A stretch of 38,564 bases of DNA from an uncultured Eubacteriales bacterium (GTDB taxonomy: Bacteria > Bacillota > Clostridia > Peptostreptococcales > Anaerovoracaceae): positions 1 to 38,564 of the forward strand of contig CAJLHL010000006.1 of assembly GCA_905206455.1 (NCBI GenBank), read 5' to 3'. The position numbers and the translations under genes were made by a program. Under the pieces are notes generated by a model. The model was not told the origin of the DNA and ran no database searches. It saw only the letters and a list, made by a program, of their open reading frames with translations. Of the stretch, positions 24,691-31,917 are shown piece by piece (the stretch's first letter is position 1; each line of letters starts with the position of its first letter).

Positions 24691-25230
24691 AAAGAAGTCC
24701 TGTTTCTGTCCGGACAGCCCGTTTTTATACTCATAGGAGCATTGGTCCGGGAAGCCGGTTTTCTGCGCGCGGCGCATTTTTATATGATAAGTTCTTTTTT
24801 AGGCGCGGTTTAAGGCGCGGTCGGGGGAAACGGCGTTCTGAAGCCGGAGCTGATACAGGCCCCGTTTCACTTTTTGGAAGTGGCGTCGGAGCAGAAGAAT
24901 CCCCTCCGAATATATCGCTTTCATTTTATCATATGCTGTCTTTCTTCGACAGAATGAAAATAGACTTTCTTTTTTCGGGACCCCTGTATAATGAGGAATC
25001 CGGAAATATCTGTGATTTCATAATCCGATATCGCTTTTATCACCGACTACTGTCTCTGAAGGACGATTGAAAGTTTTGTTTGCAAAAACTTACGACGATT
25101 AAAAATTTTTTATGAAAAATAAATATTATTAAACTAAAACTAATTAAAGTCTTTGAAAAAGATAGGAGTGTATGCTATACTTGTCACATCTGAAAAGATA
25201 GAAGATAAATGAAAAGAAAGAGGGCTTTCC
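24691..25230. other. Divergent region between the CLC gene and modB
   Basis: This 540-bp region is AT-rich on the modB side. A minus-strand -10-like TATGATAAAAT (about 24928-24938) may serve the CLC gene. A plus-strand TATAAT (24987-24992) has no clear -35. Two copies of ACGATTRAAA (about 25061 and 25096) flank a hairpin (AAGTTTT/AAAACTT, about 25070-25091). A directly repeated GGCGCGGT lies near 24802-24820. No gene, fluoride riboswitch or molybdenum cofactor riboswitch was recognised. Confidence 0.4.
25153..25181 (+). promoter_or_regulatory. Promoter of the mod operon
   Basis: TTGAAA (25153-25158), a 17-bp spacer ending in TGC (extended -10), then TATACT (25176-25181). It lies 50 bp before the modB start. 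No ModE-type palindrome was recognised. Confidence 0.75.
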
Positions 25231-25926
25231 ATGGATTTATTTCCGCTTTGGAACTCGTTGCGCATCGCGCTGATTTCCTCCATAATCGTATTTTTTTCCG
25301 GCATTTTCTGCGCTTATTATATCGCGCGGCTGCCGAAGCTTATAAAAGGAGCGCTGGACGTCATCCTGACGCTGCCGATGGTTCTCCCTCCTACCGTAGT
25401 CGGTTATTTTCTGCTGATGCTGTTTGCGCCAGCTACGCCGATCGGTTCCTGGGTCTATGAGAACTGGGCGCTGAAGCTGGTGATGAACTGGCAGTCCTCT
25501 GTCGCGGCTGCAGCGGTGGTGGCTTTTCCGCTGATGTACCGGACCGCACGGGGGGCTTTTGAAAGTTTCGACGTGACACTGCGTTATTCGGCCCAGACGC
25601 TGGGCCTTTCCAATACTTACATTTTCTGGCGTATCCTGATGCCGTACTGCAAACAGGGCATTATCGCCGGCCTGGTTCTGGCTTTTGCCAGAGGTCTGGG
25701 CGAGTACGGCGCGACCAGTATGGTCTCCGGTTATACGCCGGGTAAGACGGCTACGATTTCCACCACGGTTTATCAGTTGTGGTGTCTCAACGACAATCAC
25801 GGCGCTTTCGTCTGGGTTATGATCAATCTGGCGATCTCTGCCGTCGTTCTGCTCGCGGTGAATCTCTTCGAGAAAAGAGACAAAGAGACGAGAGCGAAAG
25901 CTGCATCCGTCGGAGTCAGGGGGTAG
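25231..25926 (+). CDS. modB: Molybdate ABC transporter permease
   Basis: This 231-residue permease has about five hydrophobic segments and a typical ABC-permease loop, ARGLGEYGATSMVSGY at about residues 153-168. It forms the membrane channel of the ModABC importer for molybdate, possibly tungstate. It is the first gene of an operon ordered modB, modC, modA, with modC 3 nt further on. Confidence 0.9.
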   Translation: MDLFPLWNSLRIALISSIIVFFSGIFCAYYIARLPKLIKGALDVILTLPMVLPPTVVGYFLLMLFAPATPIGSWVYENWALKLVMNWQSSVAAAAVVAFPLMYRTARGAFESFDVTLRYSAQTLGLSNTYIFWRILMPYCKQGIIAGLVLAFARGLGEYGATSMVSGYTPGKTATISTTVYQLWCLNDNHGAFVWVMINLAISAVVLLAVNLFEKRDKETRAKAASVGVRG

Positions 25927-25929
25927 AAC

Positions 25930-26991
25930 ATGTCACTGGATATGAAGATAAAGAAAAATCTCGGCGGGTTTCAGCTCAACGTGGAGCTTCACGCGGGCAA
26001 TGAGACTCTGGCGCTTCTGGGCGCTTCCGGCTGCGGCAAAAGCATGACGCTGCGCTGTATTGCGGGTATTGAAACCCCGGATGAAGGTTATATCCGTGTG
26101 GACGGCGAAACGCTGTTTGACAGTGAAGAGAAGATCGATGTGCCGGTGCAGAAGCGTCATGTGGGATTGCTGTTTCAAAATTATGCGCTGTTTCCCAACA
26201 TGAATGTAGAGCAGAATATCATGCTGGGGATGAAGAGTTTGCCGATGCCGAAAGACCAGAAGACGGCGGAGTGCCGCCGTGTCATCGAAAAATTTTACCT
26301 CGGCGGCCTGGAAAAGCACAGTGTACGCCAGCTTTCCGGGGGTCAGCAGCAGAGAGTGGCTCTGGCGAGGATCATGGTCTCGAAACCGCGGATCCTCATG
26401 CTGGACGAGCCCTTTTCCGCCCTTGACAGTTTCCTGCGCTGGGAACTGGAACAGGAACTGATGAAGGTTCTCGGCGAGTTCGAAGGCACGTCCCTGCTGG
26501 TGTCTCATAACCGGGACGAGGTCTACCGGATCAGCGATCACATTTCGGTGATGGCTGACGGTCATGTGGACTGCTTTGATGAGAAGAAGCGAATATTTGA
26601 AGATCCCTATACGTATCAGAGCGCGCTTCTCACGGGATGCAAAAATTTCTCCCGGGCGGAATATATCGACGAATCTCACGTACTGGCTTCCGACTGGAAC
26701 AGTGCGCTGCGTGTGACGCGTCCGGTTTCGGGCGGCGTGAAATATATCGGACTGCGGACGCATTACATGCATCCGTCCATGGGGCAGCGGGAAAATGTTA
26801 TCGCCTGCGATGTCCTTCAGGCCATAGAGGATCTCCATGAGATGATTCTGCTGCTGCAGTGCGGCGATTCGGATTCCTCTTATTCTGAGCTGCATATCAC
26901 TATGGCGAAAGACGAGTGGAATGCGCTGGAAGATAAAGACAAAGTGTCGATTTATCTGGAGCCGGACACGATTCTGGTGATGGATAGATAA
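25930..26991 (+). CDS. modC: Molybdate ABC transporter ATP-binding protein
   Basis: This 353-residue ABC ATPase has Walker A GASGCGKS (31-38), the signature LSGGQQQRVALAR (about 135-147) and Walker B ILMLDEPFSALDS (about 155-167). The C-terminal 100 residues form the TOBE/MOP-like domain that ModC uses for molybdate sensing. It lies 3 nt after modB and 50 nt before modA. Confidence 0.92.
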   Translation: MSLDMKIKKNLGGFQLNVELHAGNETLALLGASGCGKSMTLRCIAGIETPDEGYIRVDGETLFDSEEKIDVPVQKRHVGLLFQNYALFPNMNVEQNIMLGMKSLPMPKDQKTAECRRVIEKFYLGGLEKHSVRQLSGGQQQRVALARIMVSKPRILMLDEPFSALDSFLRWELEQELMKVLGEFEGTSLLVSHNRDEVYRISDHISVMADGHVDCFDEKKRIFEDPYTYQSALLTGCKNFSRAEYIDESHVLASDWNSALRVTRPVSGGVKYIGLRTHYMHPSMGQRENVIACDVLQAIEDLHEMILLLQCGDSDSSYSELHITMAKDEWNALEDKDKVSIYLEPDTILVMDR

Positions 26992-27041
26992 TAGATTTAT
27001 TGATTACTTATCGGTAGATAATGTGAAAAGGAGTACAGAAA

Positions 27042-27908
27042 ATGAAGAAAAAAATTCTTGCAATTGCTTTGACATTTGTCATGGCGGTAGCTTTCTGCGC
27101 ATGCGGAACAGAAAAAACGCCGGCATCCGCGGACGGTTCCGCTGATGCGGCAAAGGGATCCGGAGAAGAGGTTACATTATATCTCTCCGCTGCGGCGTCT
27201 ATGACAGAGTCCATGGACAAAGCCATCGCGGCTTATGAAAAGGAAAATCCAGGTGTGAAGATTCAGGCTACTTATGATTCTTCCGGTACGTTAAAGACAC
27301 AGATCACTTCCGGCGCGGACTGCGATATCTTCCTCTCCGCTGCACAGAAGCAGATGGATCAGCTGGACGGCGCCAGCGATCAGTGCGAAGGTGAAAACTA
27401 CGTGCTCGAAGGTACGAGAAAAGACATTCTGGAAAACAAGTGTGCTCTCGTAGTGAAAGAGGGCAGCGATATCAAGAGCTGGGATGATTTTGAAGCAGCG
27501 ATCAAAGCGGCAAATAGCAGTGATGATCTGACTTTCGCTATGGGCAATGCCGACGTTCCGGTAGGTCAGTACACTTCCAAGATTCTCACGTCTCTCGGAT
27601 TAAATGAGCAGGATATGGTAAATAAGGGCATCATCACTTACGGAACCAATGTTAAGGCGGTAACTTCCGCGGTATCTTCCGGCGCTGCAGACTGCGGCAT
27701 CATCTATGCGACAGACGCTTACTCCGCAGAGATGACTCCGGTGGGTTATGCGGATCCGGAGATGACAGGCGGCCCTTGTATCTATCCTGTAGCGGTAATG
27801 CAGAATTCCAAGCATCAGGAAGAAGCGAAGAAGTTTGTCGACTATCTCTTCTCTGAGGAAGCGATGGCATTCTTTACCGAAGTCGGATTTACGGAAATCG
27901 AAGCGTAA
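27042..27908 (+). CDS. modA: Molybdate-binding lipoprotein
   Basis: A 288-residue extracellular binding protein. It has a lipoprotein signal with lipidated Cys21 (lipobox FCAC), followed by an Ala/Ser/Gly-rich linker. The mature part begins TLYLSAAASMTESMD and includes ISSGADCDIFLSAA-like and SGAADCGIIYATDA blocks found in ModA. It captures molybdate or tungstate. It is the last gene of the operon; modA more often comes first. An AAAGGAG site precedes the ATG. Confidence 0.93.
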   Translation: MKKKILAIALTFVMAVAFCACGTEKTPASADGSADAAKGSGEEVTLYLSAAASMTESMDKAIAAYEKENPGVKIQATYDSSGTLKTQITSGADCDIFLSAAQKQMDQLDGASDQCEGENYVLEGTRKDILENKCALVVKEGSDIKSWDDFEAAIKAANSSDDLTFAMGNADVPVGQYTSKILTSLGLNEQDMVNKGIITYGTNVKAVTSAVSSGAADCGIIYATDAYSAEMTPVGYADPEMTGGPCIYPVAVMQNSKHQEEAKKFVDYLFSEEAMAFFTEVGFTEIEA

Positions 27909-28238
27909 AGACGTAGCGGCCGCGGAGAGAAGTGCGGACGGAATAATGAAGAGAACTTCCGGAAAAGAAGTTTCTTTCTGTTGCTGCAGTTCGGGGAAAC
28001 GATCACAATGATTTGTAAAAAAGGCTCTGAGCCGGTATATGCCGGTTCAGAGCCTTTTTTGCCTTAGGAGATCATCCTCCTTTTTTCCTCACATAATAAG
28101 CAAACGGTGAATTCCATCAAATCGGAAATTTGGTGAAATTCCGCATGGAAATCCTTTTCGCATCTTTGATGCGGCGCGCAAAACTTCTTGCAGGATTGTC
28201 CGTTTCGGAAGCTTATTTCTGCCGGAAACGGCGGATTT
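27909..28238. other. Region between convergent modA and hydF
   Basis: This 330-bp gap holds the strong bidirectional hairpin listed separately. A smaller plus-strand hairpin with a T-run (GGAG-loop-CTCC, about 28067-28086) lies nearby. No gene is recognised. Confidence 0.4.
28017..28060. terminator. Bidirectional terminator between mod and hyd operons
   Basis: A stem of about 19 bp with one mismatch (28017-28035 with 28042-28060), a 6-nt loop and runs of six A and six T residues on its flanks. It can end both the modBCA and the hydF transcripts. Confidence 0.9.
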
Positions 28239-29522
28239 TTATTTTTCTGCACCGCCGGCCGGACTTGACAGCAGCGCCGCAGCGTCGGGCAGCATGGCGA
28301 CGCTGCGCTGCAGAATACCCTGCATATAGGCGATTGCGATACCGTAATTCGTCATCGGCACTTGCTGATCGTCGGCGCATTTCTGGCGGTATTTCATCTC
28401 ACGTTCGTTGAGCATACAGCCGCCGCAGTGGAGGATGAGACGGTAGGGTGAGAGGTCTTCCGGAAATTCTCTGCCGGAAGAGAGTTCGATTTCGATGTCT
28501 TTTCCCGTATAGTCTCTCAGCCATCGGGGGATTTTCACGGAACCGATATCGTCGCACTGCCGGTGGTGAGTGCAGCCTTCGGAGATCAGAACCCGGTCTT
28601 TGTCCTTCAGAGTTTCGATGGCTGCGGCGCCTCTTACTGCGGGCAGAAGCGTACCTTTGTAGCGCGCCATCAGAATAGAGAAAGAGGTCAGATCTATGTC
28701 GACCGGCGTCTGGTCGCTGACCTGGCCGAATACCTGACTGTCGGTGATGACGATGCGTGGTTTTTTGCCCAGAGCGGTCAGCGTATCCGGCAGTTCGTTT
28801 TCTCTGATGACGATAGCAGCTGCGCCGGCTTCCAGAATGTCCCGGATAGTCTGCTGCTGAGGCAGGATCAGACGGCCTTTCGGCGCGGCGCTGTCGATGG
28901 GCACAACCAGTACGGCGAAGTCAGAAGGGGACAGGAGATCGCCGACGATTCGCCGCTGGGATTCTTCTGAGGCGGTAAGCTGGGCGATACATTCTTTCAG
29001 ATATGAGATTCCCGTATTAAAAGCTGCGCTGACCGGGATGAACTGATCGGCGGAGGGCGGAATTCTGCAGTCGGAACAGGCTGCTGCCGCTTCTGCCGCC
29101 GCTGTGGCAGCGCAGCCGTTTTCTGGCAGCAGATCTGCTTTGTTCAGCGCGATCAGATAGGGAATTTCTTTTTCGGCAAAGATATCGATCAGCTGTCTGT
29201 CCGCTTTTGTGATGCCGGCGGTGCTGTCGATGACGAGAACTGCTGCGTCGGTGCGGTTTAAGATCTGCTTTGTCTTGCGGACACGAAGCTCTCCCAGAGA
29301 GCCTTCATCATCGATTCCCGGCGTATCGATGATCTGAACCGGTCCCATAGGAAGGAGCTCCATGGCCTTGGTGACCGGATCGGTGGTCGTTCCTTTGATA
29401 TCGGAAACGACGGAGAGTTCCTGACCGGTGACCTGGTTGACGACGCTGGATTTTCCCGCATTTCTGCGGCCGAAAAAGCCGATGTGGACACGCTCGGAAG
29501 AAGGCGTGCTGTTTAAACTCAT
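28239..29522 (-). CDS. hydF: [FeFe]-hydrogenase maturation GTPase HydF
   Basis: This 427-residue scaffold protein collects the diiron precursor made with HydE and HydG and delivers the 2Fe subcluster to HydA. The GTPase domain has G1 GRRNAGKSS (18-26) and a DTPG G3. The C-terminal [4Fe-4S] ligands match the HydF motif CxH...HCxxC: C317, H319, H365, C366 and C369. It is the last gene of the TM1266-like/hydG/hydF operon. A 7-bp GC hairpin (29553-29559 with 29575-29581) lies in the 133-nt gap upstream. HydE and the hydrogenase itself are not in the window. Confidence 0.94.
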   Translation of the reverse strand: MSLNSTPSSERVHIGFFGRRNAGKSSVVNQVTGQELSVVSDIKGTTTDPVTKAMELLPMGPVQIIDTPGIDDEGSLGELRVRKTKQILNRTDAAVLVIDSTAGITKADRQLIDIFAEKEIPYLIALNKADLLPENGCAATAAAEAAAACSDCRIPPSADQFIPVSAAFNTGISYLKECIAQLTASEESQRRIVGDLLSPSDFAVLVVPIDSAAPKGRLILPQQQTIRDILEAGAAAIVIRENELPDTLTALGKKPRIVITDSQVFGQVSDQTPVDIDLTSFSILMARYKGTLLPAVRGAAAIETLKDKDRVLISEGCTHHRQCDDIGSVKIPRWLRDYTGKDIEIELSSGREFPEDLSPYRLILHCGGCMLNEREMKYRQKCADDQQVPMTNYGIAIAYMQGILQRSVAMLPDAAALLSSPAGGAEK

Positions 29523-29655
29523 GGATGTTACCTCCGATTCCTTGAAATGACGGCGGCGCGGAAGGGGTATTTCTGCGCCGCGCGCATGCGATAACGCTGT
29601 GAATCAAAAATGGGAAAGAAAATAGTTTTTCCATCTCCCGGAGAAAAAACGGCGA

Positions 29656-31071
29656 TCAGAAACGGAAGTCTCTTTCTCCCTGCTCGATTTTTCCGAGGAA
29701 GTCAGTGGCTGTCCGGCGCACCTTTTCGTTCGGTACTTTTTTCATCTCTTTTTCGATCAGTGCAAGGCCGATCTCTCTGGTCTCAGGGGATGCGTAATCT
29801 TCCAGATATTCTTTCAGTGTGATCAGCGCGTTCGGGTGACAGAAGTTCAGAATTTCACCGGCTTTGCAGAAGCTCATAAATCGGTCGCCGGTCCGGCCGG
29901 CGCGATAACAGGCGGTGCAGAAGCTCGGGATGTATTCCATTTCCATCAGCCATTTTACGACTTCGTCCAGCGTCCGGGTATCGGAAATGTCAAATTGAAC
30001 GGTGTCTTCAGGACGGATTTCTTCCGTATAACCGCCTACGCTGGTGCGGGAACCGCCGGAGATCTGGGAAATGCCCAGATGGAGAACCCGTTCCCTCGTC
30101 TTCTGGCTCTCTCTGGTGGATACGATCATGCCGGTGTAAGGAACGGCTACGCGGATACAGGCTACGATCTTGGCGAAAGTGTCGTCGTCGATAGCGTTGG
30201 TAAACGCGCCCGGATCGATGTCGTCGGCAGGGCAGATTCTCGGGACACTGATCGTATGCGGACCTACGCCGAAGACAGCTTCCAGATGCTCGGCGTGCAT
30301 GAGAAGACCTGCAAATTCATAGCGGTATTTGTCGAGACCGAAGAGCACGCCGAAACCGACGTCGTCGATGCCGCCCTGCATGGCTCTGTCCATCGCTTCC
30401 GTGTGGTAATTGTAGTCGTGTTTCGGACCCGTCGGATGGAGTTCATGATAGCTGTCTTTGTGGTATGTTTCCTGGAAGAGAATGTAGGTGCCGATGCCGG
30501 CTTCTTTCAGTTTTTTGTAATTTTCCACCGTGGTCGCCGCGATATTTACGTTGACGCGGCGGATATCGCCGTTTTTATGGTGGACGGAATAGATCGTCTC
30601 GATGGATTCGAGGATGTATTCGATCGGATTGTTGACAGGATCTTCTCCCGCTTCGATGGCCAGTCTCTTGTGTCCCAGATCCTGCAGGGCGATGACTTCC
30701 CGGCGGATTTCCTCTTGTGTCAGCTTTTTTCTCGGAATCGTCCGGTTGACTGCGTGATAAGGACAGTAGGTGCAGCCGTTGACGCAGTAGTTGGAGAGAT
30801 AGAGCGGTGCGAACATGACGATGCGGTTGCCGTAGAAATCTTTTTTGATCTGCTCTGCCAAAGCGTAGATCTCCTGATTTTTTTCTTCGATATCACAGGC
30901 TAAGAGAACGGAGGCTTCTCTGTGAGAAAGCCCTTTTCTCTCTTTTGCCTTCTCGATGATGGAATCGATGAGAACAGCGTCGGATTTGTGCTGTTCCGCA
31001 TAGCTGAGGGTGTCTAAGATTTCCTGATGGTCGATGAAGTCGTCGGCGCACATGGATTTTGGATCATACAT
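29656..31071 (-). CDS. hydG: [FeFe]-hydrogenase maturation radical SAM tyrosine lyase HydG
   Basis: This 471-residue radical SAM enzyme splits tyrosine into p-cresol and dehydroglycine, then produces the CO and CN- ligands of the H-cluster. The radical SAM cluster cysteines are C96, C100 and C103 (CVNGCTYC, CX3CX2C). A C-terminal CX2CX22C motif (CTAC...FC) binds the auxiliary cluster specific to HydG and distinguishes it from ThiH. Length matches HydG. It lies 2 nt after the regulator gene in transcription order. Confidence 0.96.
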   Translation of the reverse strand: MYDPKSMCADDFIDHQEILDTLSYAEQHKSDAVLIDSIIEKAKERKGLSHREASVLLACDIEEKNQEIYALAEQIKKDFYGNRIVMFAPLYLSNYCVNGCTYCPYHAVNRTIPRKKLTQEEIRREVIALQDLGHKRLAIEAGEDPVNNPIEYILESIETIYSVHHKNGDIRRVNVNIAATTVENYKKLKEAGIGTYILFQETYHKDSYHELHPTGPKHDYNYHTEAMDRAMQGGIDDVGFGVLFGLDKYRYEFAGLLMHAEHLEAVFGVGPHTISVPRICPADDIDPGAFTNAIDDDTFAKIVACIRVAVPYTGMIVSTRESQKTRERVLHLGISQISGGSRTSVGGYTEEIRPEDTVQFDISDTRTLDEVVKWLMEMEYIPSFCTACYRAGRTGDRFMSFCKAGEILNFCHPNALITLKEYLEDYASPETREIGLALIEKEMKKVPNEKVRRTATDFLGKIEQGERDFRF

Positions 31072-31073
31072 GG

Positions 31074-31340
31074 TTATTTTTCCTCCTCGTCGTTGAATAT
31101 TTTGGAATAGACTGTCTTTGAAGAAATTCCGGGCAGCATGCCGATTTTTCCGGACAGGGAACTGATCACATTATCCGGTGCGTCGAGAACGACGCTGATG
31201 ATCGACACCCCCCGTTCCCGGTAAGGAAGGCCCATACGGCCTACGATATAGGCGCTGTAATCCGACAGAATCTCGTTCATTTTCGGAATGGACGCAGTGT
31301 CTTCCACTACGATTCCGACCAGTGCTGCACGATGTGTCAT
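31074..31340 (-). CDS. Iron-only hydrogenase system regulator, TM1266 family
   Basis: An 88-residue ACT-like, NikR-C-terminal-type protein (begins MTHRAALVGIVVEDTASIPKMNEILSDY). The GRMGLPYRERGVSIISVVLDAP block matches the family found next to hydE, hydG or hydF in many anaerobes and annotated as a hydrogenase system regulator. It lacks a DNA-binding domain and its ligand is unknown. It is the first gene of the operon, and an AGGAGG site precedes the ATG. The leader upstream carries a terminator/antiterminator arrangement. Confidence 0.88.
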   Translation of the reverse strand: MTHRAALVGIVVEDTASIPKMNEILSDYSAYIVGRMGLPYRERGVSIISVVLDAPDNVISSLSGKIGMLPGISSKTVYSKIFNDEEEK

Positions 31341-31467
31341 GGTTTCCTCCTGATTTCTTCAAAAATGTAAAACAGAAAATAGCACGCATAGGAAGGTTTT
31401 AATCGCTGATTTTCACGATTCTGCCGGTTCGCCGCAGCGGGCAGAGTCGGAAACAGACGGATAACAT

Positions 31468-31496
31468 AAGAAAAACCTGCGCATGCGGCACAGGTT
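31468..31496 (-). terminator. Intrinsic terminator of the hyd leader
   Basis: On the minus strand a 9-bp stem (31496-31488 with 31482-31474, one G-U pair) with a 5-nt loop is followed by Us (stem end plus 31473-31471). Its 5' arm CCUGUGCC (31494-31487) is the perfect complement of GGCACAGG at 31579-31572. It lies before the regulator start, consistent with conditional attenuation of the operon. Confidence 0.75.
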
Positions 31497-31752
31497 TCAA
31501 GTGTTCAGAGGTATTCAAAAGAACTCCGGAGTTCGGATCGGATCCGCCGGAATCTGAATCTTTTTCTATATCCTGTGCCTTTCATCTCAGAGATGGCCGT
31601 CTTTCCGCCTCAGAAAGAGGCAGGACCGGCGCATGGCCTTCGATGTCAGTGCAAATGGTGTTGTATCGGTTTCGCCTCAGGGCGGGAACGCTCCTTCGGT
31701 GTCAACCGGGAAAGCAGAACTCTTCCGAAGGAAGGGAAGTCTGCTTTCGGTA
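31471..31752 (-). ncRNA. Structured leader RNA upstream of the hydrogenase maturation operon (riboswitch-like, class unknown)
   Basis: A transcript of about 280 nt would run from near 31752 to the terminator. It folds into several stems seen directly, given here as minus-strand RNA: AAAGCAGA/UCUGCUUU (31746-31739 with 31718-31711), a GCCUC/GAGGC hairpin (about 31621-31607), CAUCU/AGAUG (about 31595-31583), and a self-complementary 14-mer at plus-strand 31521-31534. A motif recurs: UGACAYCGAAGG at about 31703-31692 and 31648-31637, each followed downstream by CUGAGGCGRAA. GGCACAGG (31579-31572) is perfectly complementary to the terminator's 5' arm, so it could form an antiterminator. The class is not recognised; the effector is unknown. 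It may instead be a standalone small RNA. Confidence 0.6.
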
Positions 31753-31757
31753 GGTTC

Positions 31758-31786
31758 ATTATAATCAGTTCTGTTGGCATAGTAAA
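31758..31786 (-). promoter_or_regulatory. Promoter of the hyd leader
   Basis: On the minus strand TTTACT (31786-31781), a 17-bp spacer, then a perfect TATAAT (31763-31758). Transcription would start near 31752 and run toward the hydrogenase maturation genes. Confidence 0.75.
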
Positions 31787-31825
31787 GTATAATTAAAAAA
31801 GTAACGATGTTTTGCTCTGCTGACA

Positions 31826-31854
31826 TTGACAATAAGGTAAAAAAACGAGAAAAT
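31826..31854 (+). promoter_or_regulatory. Promoter of the aminopeptidase gene
   Basis: A perfect TTGACA (31826-31831), a 17-bp spacer and GAAAAT (31849-31854), with about 60 nt of leader before the start codon at 31918. Confidence 0.55.
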
Positions 31855-31917
31855 TAAAAGATAATGAAAAACGACGACTGCGATTTTTTCATCGAAGTGA
31901 CTGAGAGGTAAGTTAAA

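Larger units (their letters stand above)
31341..31917. other. Long divergent region holding the hyd leader RNA and the aminopeptidase promoter
   Basis: This 577-bp region contains, on the minus strand, a promoter (31758-31786), a structured leader and its terminator (31468-31496), then 127 nt to the regulator gene. On the plus strand it holds the promoter of the aminopeptidase gene (31826-31854). No protein-coding gene is supported. Confidence 0.7.

Noticed and set aside
24691..24960. Fluoride (crcB) riboswitch upstream of the CLC gene
   Set aside because: The compact fluoride aptamer pattern was not found in the reverse complement.
24990..25230. Molybdenum cofactor riboswitch or ModE site upstream of modB
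   Set aside because: No convincing match; the region is AT-rich with only a small hairpin and a simple promoter.
31471..31752. Calling the hyd leader a glycine riboswitch or another known class
   Set aside because: CGAAGG and CUGAGG...AAA segments only loosely resemble the glycine aptamer: the conserved CUCAGG is altered and the P1/P2 arms (GGAGAG) are missing. TPP, SAM, cobalamin, FMN, lysine, c-di-GMP and T-box signatures were also not found.
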